From: Quercus robur
Taxonomy: Eukaryota; Streptophyta; Magnoliopsida; Fagales; Fagaceae
DNA length: 64,000 nucleotides
NCBI RefSeq assembly: GCF_932294415.1
Contig: NC_065535.1
Span: forward strand, 27,870,782 to 27,934,781
Direction: 5' to 3'
Below the pieces are notes generated by a model, which worked only from the letters and a program-made list of their open reading frames with translations, was not told where the DNA came from and ran no database searches. Below, one piece after another: positions 57,636 to 64,000 of this stretch; positions within the stretch are counted from its first letter, which is position 1, and each line of letters opens with the position of its first letter. The translations under genes were made by a program, and so were the position numbers.

Positions 57636-59541
57636 TGTGAGAGACCGCGCCCCTGGCCCATTTTTATGGGATGTTGGGCCAAACCCACGTGAATGAGTGG
57701 AGTTGTGTTATTGCCTCTTAAAATGGAGGTTCGACTAGTTGTATTTCCCCCTTTAGATTAAGGGTTTTACAATGGAGTCGCCACTTATTTAATTATTGGA
57801 AAAATAAGAAAACTATGAATGAAAAATTTCTCATTTTATTAATTTGAAATTGAATTTACATTGATCATAGAAAAATTACATGGCTTTGGTCCTAGATACA
57901 ATCTAAGATAAAGTACATGGCTTTGTTTCCTAGTTACAATCTAAAAATAAAAAATTACATGGATAAGCATTTGATCTACTAACCCTTGATCTAAGCTTGG
58001 AGGCTATGTTATAAGGTGAGAAGGTGTTAGGCACCCACCTTGCCCGGTGAAACCGGTCTTCTAGACTATGGTGGCCAACATTCATATCACATCATCTAAT
58101 ATGTCAATAAATTTGTATGTTGAATTTAATGTGTGTGTATATGATAAACTCTAATTCAATTTATTAAGCATGGCATTTGGATTGAAAAATAAACTCTAGT
58201 GAATGTGTGTGGATAGTGATAACCTAGATTCAAGGATTTGAAAGAATTACTAAACAAACATGTTTTTCATATTTTTGATGTGGATTTAAGATTAAATCTA
58301 GTGATATGCATGAACATGTGATGAACAACTAAGAACATGTGAAGAACACATAAGAACATTCAAACATATTCAAGGGAATTATCATGCTTTAATCTTAAAT
58401 TCTTATCATGGCAATATAAACAAATAGTTAGGGAAGGAGATTATACCTTCATTCAAGATCCATATAATGGAGGAGGGGATTCTTGATGGAGGTCCTAAGA
58501 TTGGAGGAAAAGAAGAGTTAGGAGAGGGAGAGTGAGTCTCACTCAATGCCTTGAGTCTCAGGAAGACCAAGATATGACAAGACTACTCAACTTCACTAGA
58601 ACTCAAGAGAAGAGAAGAGATGGGGATTTTTTGTGTCTTGGAATAAAGGAGAGGGGGGTTTATATAGTAGTGGTGGAGGAAATATGAATAGAAGACCGTT
58701 TAATAAGAGTTGACAAGGAATCATGAACCTAGACCTCATTTTAGCATTTGGGGAAATCTGGTGCATTAAATGGAAAGATTGGTGGGAGTAAGGAGCAAGC
58801 CAAAATTCGGTTTTCCCATAGCTGCTGTCACAGCTTATAAAGCCAACTTTGAAAAATCATATCTGCCTCAATTCTGATCGGAATTGTCTCATTCTTGTGC
58901 TAAAATTGAAGCTCCGGATGTCTAGTTTCTGGAAAAAATAATCTCATTCACAGATTCAAAATATTCTGAGAGATATCAATGAAATGGTAAGCAGAGTTCA
59001 TTTGTTAGAAAATGGTTTCAGCACAATTAACATTAATAGGTCCCCAAATTAGCTCCCAATTAACATTAAATGGCTCCAATCACTCCCATTTCAGACTTAA
59101 TTGGCTCTAAATTTACTCTAATTAAAAGATGATTGCACAAATTACTCATTGAATAATTAATGTTTAACTATCTAGTTAATTAGGTGTATGCAACTCTACC
59201 ATAAAATGTAGTCCTAACCAATCAAATTATGACACATCATCGATCTCAAATTGATTATATTTATAACCAATTGAAATCAATTGTTCATAATCACATATAA
59301 TCATACTCAATTTGTAATAGTGCATCTCAGCCATTAAAACTTGATTTGATGATAACTTTCAATCTAATGGTCCGATTAGGGCTCATGACTAGTCGATTTG
59401 ATCGTTACAATATCAAGATCATTTTGGTGAAATGAGATTAAGGATCTAATGACCAGAATCAAGATGCATATTTTCAATGTGAAATTACCTTTTTACCCTC
59501 CATATGAGGTTAAATACGGGTTGCAAAATAGGGTGTCAACA
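57636..59541 (+). repeat. Right LTR of LARD
   Basis: 1,906 bp. Preceded by cccagtggagtcgccac, whose ggagtcgccac also occurs within the LTR (57775-57784). No clear polypurine tract precedes it. Confidence 0.9.
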
Positions 59542-59613
59542 CCCATCTCTAACAAATTAATTGTGTGAGTAAATAGTAATTCGTATTTATCCATTTTTAC
59601 TTTTTTGCATTCA
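59542..59613 (+). repeat. Right LTR of Tat element, last part
   Basis: cccatctctaacaaattaat and on to ccatttttactttt continue the LTR broken at 50435. The end is placed at ttca (59613) by the candidate duplication acaac, or at 59616 by comparison with the left LTR end. Confidence 0.75.
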
Positions 59614-60060
59614 ACAACAATAAATAATGATATATATATATATATATTAAACACAATTTAATAAAAAGATTTAAATTACATAATTACAATATTGTTTCAT
59701 ATAAATGGAGAAGAAGTTATTAAAATGATTTTTCTTAATATACCATAATTGGTTGACTAATTTTAAAATATCCAAGAATATCGTAAAAAATGTACACCCT
59801 TATTCCATGGAACACATGTAACATGTTAAATTAAATTTAAATTACTATATAACTTTAGAATTGTACCATTTTTTCTTCTTCTCAAATATAAGTGTAATGT
59901 CTATATTTTTTTTAAACTTGAATTTTAAGATAATTTTTTGAATATTTATTATTTTTATTGCTTTTTTAGGACATATATCTCTAATTTCTAATGCCCATTT
60001 TGTTTATATTTTTAACCAAAAACTTAAAAGGCAACCCACAAAATGAATCAATTTAAGGTC
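59614..60060. other. AT-rich spacer
   Basis: (TA)n near 59630-59648; no gene. Ends with aggtc (60056-60060), the duplication of the next solo LTR. Confidence 0.4.
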
Positions 60061-61320
60061 TGTTGAGGTCTGAAAAGAAAGGGCCATAATAAAATAAGCC
60101 CAAAACAGAAGAACAAGTCAAGCCCAAAAGGAAAAATTCAGGCTAAGCCCAAAGCAATAGATACGGATGACTCATGGGGGAATAAAAGGAAGGCCCAGAG
60201 GATCCTGAAGCCTAGAAAAGAAAGAAGCGTCCAAAAAAGAAACCACGGCAAAGTATAAAGAAGCAAGGATCCTCAATAAGCGCAGATCCCTTCAAGCACA
60301 AATAGAAAGGAAGACTGGGATAGATCGATAGAAAGAAGACAGAAGAAGAAAAACAAGAAATAAAAGACGCGAGCGACCTCTCAATGGCACAGACAGAAAA
60401 GGACCTCGGGGAACTAGGTCAGGGAAGAAGAATGGTAACAAATGACTTTCAAAAATGGCAGAACAGGATTCCGCCCAAAAAGGAAAGAAAGGAAAAAGAG
60501 GAAGACGCCAGAAATGGGGATGCCGAGAAGGGCATACCTCAGCACGTCCCAAAGAGGATGGCCAACCAGAAACTTCCGAAGGAATCAGAACCAAGAAAAG
60601 GAAAGAATAAGAAAAAACGGAAAAGGGACTTACCGAGACGATGGAGACAGAGCATGCTCTGTTTGCAAAAGAACAAAACAGGGGAACCAACGGTTCCCCG
60701 GGACGCCCAGAAAACTCCATTATAAAAGGAGGGGATGGGTTGTGAAGAAGGCAGCGAGAAAAAAAAAAAGAAAAGAAACACAAGAAAGAAGAAATTCTCT
60801 AGGAAAAAACTATCAGAAAAATCTGTGCAGAAAGAAAATACTAAGGGAAAACAAATACTGCTTCCCGATATCCTGTAAAGGCCACTATTGCACATACTCA
60901 GATTCAACGAGAATCAAACTTTGCAAGTTTTGAAGGCTGAAATAGCCATTCAAGACTGCAATTTTTGAGCTTGATTGGACCTTGTATCACGTCCTAGTGA
61001 GCTTTCTGTAATCAAACATATAATGTGTTAATGAAATACTGTTTCATAATTCTCAGGATCCCCACAGCACTCTTTTTTTTTATCGTCTTGCTAATCCTGT
61101 TTTTCTTTCTTTCTGAACTTACGTTGTTAATTTTTGGCACTCTTCGATATCCTTGTTTGTCATTTTTTCTGTATATTGTCAGGAGTGTTTTCTGCATTCA
61201 CTTGATTCTTAAACAGCTTGTTAGCTGCGGTGAGTCAAGGCCCGGTCCACCAAATCCTTTCCTTTTTCCTTCAGGCCCGGGATCCTTGGGCCTGAGTATC
61301 CTGAAAAAGACACTCTCACA
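60061..61320 (+). mobile_element. Solo LTR, 1,260 bp, TSD AGGTC
   Basis: Begins tgttgaggtctgaaaag and ends gacactctcaca, with perfect 5-bp flanks aggtc (60056-60060, 61321-61325). A TATA-like attataaaagg lies near 60718-60728. The first part is strongly purine-rich on the plus strand, which produces spurious open frames on both strands. Superfamily not determined. Confidence 0.8.
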
Positions 61321-61325
61321 AGGTC

Positions 61326-62951
61326 CAATTAGTTCAAAATGAACTAAGTGGACTGAAGTGGACTGCATTAGACTGAGTGGTTTGAATGGACTGAAGTGGA
61401 TTGAAATGTTACATTGATGTGGCTCAAAAGGAGTACAACAAGTCCCCCGCTCCTCCTCCCCTCCCCCCCCCCCCCCTAAAAAAAAAAAGGAGTACAATAG
61501 TAATAAATGCTAGATTTCAATTCTTATATATTATATAGATTTTTTAAAAAAGTTTTCAAAAAGTGAAAACCTAAAAATGTTACTCTGGGTTATATTTTTT
61601 TAGTTTTAAGGAAAAGTTGTACTTTCTAACACTGACAACGGTCATCTAGTGAAAGCCCAGCGATATCCCTTCTCTCCTTTGTATCCCTCTTCCTCTCATA
61701 ATCCCATTCAAGCTCCCTTGCATATGAACACAACTCTCTTTCTATCTCTCTCCCTATCACAGTGACCAAGAAAGCCACCAAAGCCAAAGCAAAACCCTAA
61801 TTAGCCAAAGCTAAAGCCAAAACTCAATTAGCCAAAGCCTTACCTAAAAAACCCAAAATTTGTGGATCCAAGCGCATGCATGCGCGCATGCAAACACACA
61901 AAATACCAAATTTGGATCTTAGAGAGAAAAGGTTTCGGGTGGTGGCTTGGGTCAACAATGGTTTGTTGATTGTGGCGAGTTGGGTGTGTAAGAGAGAGAG
62001 AGAGAGAGAGTACTTACCAATGGCCAGGGTCGATGGCAGGAAATGGGACTAGGCTTAGTGTTAGATGAGTGAGACTTGACAAGGGATTTTCATTTGTCGT
62101 TTGTTGAGTTTGAATGAGAAAACATATGGTGTGGGTCACACAACTTTTCGACTTATTTACAAGATTGCCACTAAATTTGGTTCTTAATTTCCGAAAAATA
62201 CCAAAAACTAGTTTCTGGTTTTTTGTTTTGACACAGTGAAAATTGGATTGAGCTTTTGGAAAGCTAAAAACTGAAAATACTTTCCAAACAACTATTACAC
62301 TAGTGGGGCCCACGATTCTAAAAATTGAAAAAAAGAAATGAAAAAGTAAAAAAACCAGGTTGAATTGACTTGACCAAACACCTTCTAAAATTTACTTGCC
62401 AATTCATATAATTTAGTTTACACTAGCCGCTTAAATTGATGTAATAATTCTTAAATATATAACAAAAAAAGTAATTAGAATATTAATTTATTTAGTTATT
62501 CTGTTGGCTTCTAAGTTTTTATAGCGAGTACGTGTATATATATATATATATATATATATTCAATGTATGACATCCAATAGCATATTTATGAACAATCAAG
62601 ATAAACGACATGTCTGTGGTTCAGACAATGAACTATAAGCGTTTGGCATTATATAGCCCTGTGTCCATGGAGATTGGAAAGGGTTTTATGTTTGCTAATT
62701 AGAATGCGTGCTCCTAGCTATGTACGTACTACAGTTTAAAATTTTAGGAAAACATCTACAAGCAGAGAATGGATGCTTATCCTTCTACAAAATGAACTCC
62801 TTCAAGGAAAGGATAACAGCTAACAGATATACTTGGAAAACACTTTCAGCTAGGAATAACACAGCTTCTCTCTCTGCCTTTTTAAGCAGAAAAAATCCAA
62901 TCTTATTGTTGTGAACGGCATCTACACAGCTCTCTGGTCAATTTCCTTACC
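61326..62951. other. Intergenic, possible leader sequences
   Basis: 61,335-61,410 has imperfect repeats of actgaagtggactg. A C/A homopolymer stretch is at 61461-61490, (GA)n at about 61991-62010 and (TA)n at 62534-62559. 61,660-61,830 is CT-rich and leader-like. The open frame 62014-62313 (minus) lacks recognisable features. No gene supported. Confidence 0.35.
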
Positions 62952-64000
62952 ATGGCCAATCTTATCTTCGAAAACCCAGATGGTATACTATATATATCTT
63001 TATGTTCTTAGTGTGTATATGTCTTTTTAGTTTTTACATATGAAAGCATTATTTGCATGAATGAAATCCTTTGACTAGTTATATCACTCCTTTATGCAAC
63101 TTAGCCCCTTTTTACAATTGCCACCGTATCAATTTAGAACTCAAATCCAAAGGTATTTATTTAGCTAAATATTTGGTTTTTGAAAATTATTTTGTTAAAA
63201 AATATCTATCACAACTTATTTAGTTATGTAGTCTTTGACTTTCTCAAAATCAAGTTTAAAGTAGACCTCGATTTCTCCGAAGTCGAGTTTTATGCAATTT
63301 AGTGATATGTGCCAAACTTGAAACTCAATTTTCTCAAACTCAAGTTCTGCGTTCTTGAATTATATAGAATTCGACTTTAGCAAAATTGAGTTCCACGTTG
63401 AAACTCAACTTTTAAAAAATTGAGTTTAAAAAAGAGGCTACATAATTAAATAAGTTGCGAAAGAAGTTTTGTAACAAAATAATTTTCAAAAACCAAATAT
63501 ATATTTAGCAAAAAGGGACCAAAAGAAAATAATGCAAAAGAGTTAAAATGATTGGCTCCTTTATGAGATTGCAAATAAAATATATGTTTCTTATTTTTTT
63601 TGTAGTTCATTTCTGAGACATTTTGATTTCCTTCAATTGAATCGGAGTACTGTGATTTTCATTGGATTTGAAAAGTGATTGAGGAGTTCAATTTTTTATA
63701 TACTCATCTTAAAGAAACATTTATGAGGATTTTTTTATAACCTGATGTACTAATTTGCCATGGTGATAATAGGGGAGATGTCATCTTATTTCACAACAAA
63801 ATTTGAATGTTGTAATGCACATGCACAAACACAAGAGATGTCCAAACAACCCTATCATATGATCATCTCATTTTACATGATTGGCAATATTTTATATATA
63901 TATATATTATTATTATTATTATTATTATTAGCTCTTACCTCCTATGTTTGTGAACACAATTTGCAGACATTTCAAGATCTACTTCAGATTCACCAACAAT
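62952..64000 (+). CDS. Possible gene start, cut by window edge
   Basis: ATG at 62952 in a good context (ttaccATGGCC) opens MANLIFENPD and reaches a donor gtatac at 62983. An acceptor ttgcag ends at 63966. The next exon continues in phase as DISRSTSDSPT up to the window end. Two matching splice sites and phase agreement are the only evidence. The family is unknown. The intron would hold the foldback element at 63161-63509. The first exon of 31 bases is unusually short, so this could be chance. Confidence 0.3.
63161..63509. mobile_element. Foldback MITE-like element
   Basis: The left arm ttagctaaatatttggtttt, tgaaaattattttgttaaaa and the right arm (reverse complement tgctaaatatatatttggtt, tttgaaaattattttgttac) form inverted repeats of about 75 bp. 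The centre has repeated gactt/aagtc-type motifs (tcgagttt, ttgagttt). No clear target duplication. Non-coding. Confidence 0.6.

Larger units (their letters stand above)
50436..59541 (+). mobile_element. Non-autonomous LTR element (LARD), 9,106 bp
   Basis: Two LTRs of exactly 1,906 bp (50436-52341 and 57636-59541) begin tgtgagagaccgcgcc and end gtgtcaaca. Both outer flanks are cccat (50431-50435 and 59542-59546). The 5.3-kb interior has no gag or pol; it holds tandem repeats, poly-T runs and structured motifs. The LTRs differ by a few percent, mostly C/T and G/A, so it is younger than the host element. It would depend on another element's proteins. No canonical tRNA-Met primer site follows the left LTR; tggcagagcttg at 52355 is a weak candidate. 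Confidence 0.9.
38784..59613 (+). mobile_element. Decayed Ty3/gypsy retrotransposon, Tat type
   Basis: LTRs of about 760 bp (38784-39545; right copy split into 49746-50435 and 59542-59613) enclose gag, protease, RT, two RNase H domains, integrase and an antisense extra ORF. Two RNase H domains and extra ORFs after integrase are hallmarks of the Tat lineage. LTRs differ at many positions (by eye near 10%) and the coding frames are full of stops, many of them TAG where Trp or Gln is expected. It is an old insertion. It contains a SIRE-like solo LTR and a 9.1-kb LARD inserted later. Confidence 0.88.

Noticed and set aside
60292-60933. Overlapping open frames on both strands
   Set aside because: Caused by a purine-rich strand inside a solo LTR; Lys/Arg-rich on one side and Phe/Ser-rich on the other.

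Overview
This is plant nuclear DNA: AT-rich, with introns and dense transposable elements. The gene content (a membrane-tethered NAC factor, plant mobile domain and MuDR proteins, and captured TAF1, SPA-type and plastid bS20 exons) indicates an angiosperm, probably a woody eudicot. A Fagaceae origin is only a guess from the feel of the repeat families. All coordinates were read by eye; no search was run.

Layout. 1-5.4 kb is a bed of small non-autonomous DNA transposons and SINE-like repeats, including a 1.8-kb MULE with perfect 9-bp target-site duplications (TSDs) and a hAT-like element inside it. 6.0-9.1 kb is the clearest host gene: a six-exon NAC transcription factor of 614 residues ending in a membrane anchor, followed by a decayed tandem copy of its own last exon. 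12.5 kb holds a short unspliced ORF (57 aa). 13,747-37,696 is a single, apparently very young Mutator-like element of 23,950 bp. It has 652-bp terminal inverted repeats (TIRs) that I read as differing at one base, and a perfect 10-bp TSD. It carries an intact two-exon MuDR transposase and an intact six-exon plant mobile domain (PMD) gene on the same strand. It also carries broken host-gene pieces: TAF1 near one end; receptor kinase, SPA-type kinase and plastid ribosomal protein bS20 near the other; and one unidentified exon pair.

38,784-59,613 is an old, decayed Ty3/gypsy element of Tat type: gag, protease, RT, two RNase H domains, integrase and an antisense extra ORF. A SIRE-like solo LTR (983 bp, reverse orientation) lies inside it. 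A 9.1-kb non-autonomous LTR element (LARD) with two 1,906-bp LTRs sits within its right LTR, flanked by the TSD CCCAT. 60,061-61,320 is another solo LTR with TSD AGGTC. The right edge holds a foldback element and perhaps the first exons of a gene that runs off the window.

How the parts relate: the NAC gene is an ordinary host gene and the 57-aa ORF may be one; nearly everything else is mobile. The most notable object is the 24-kb MULE, which combines a transposase, a PMD protein and captured host exons between almost identical TIRs.
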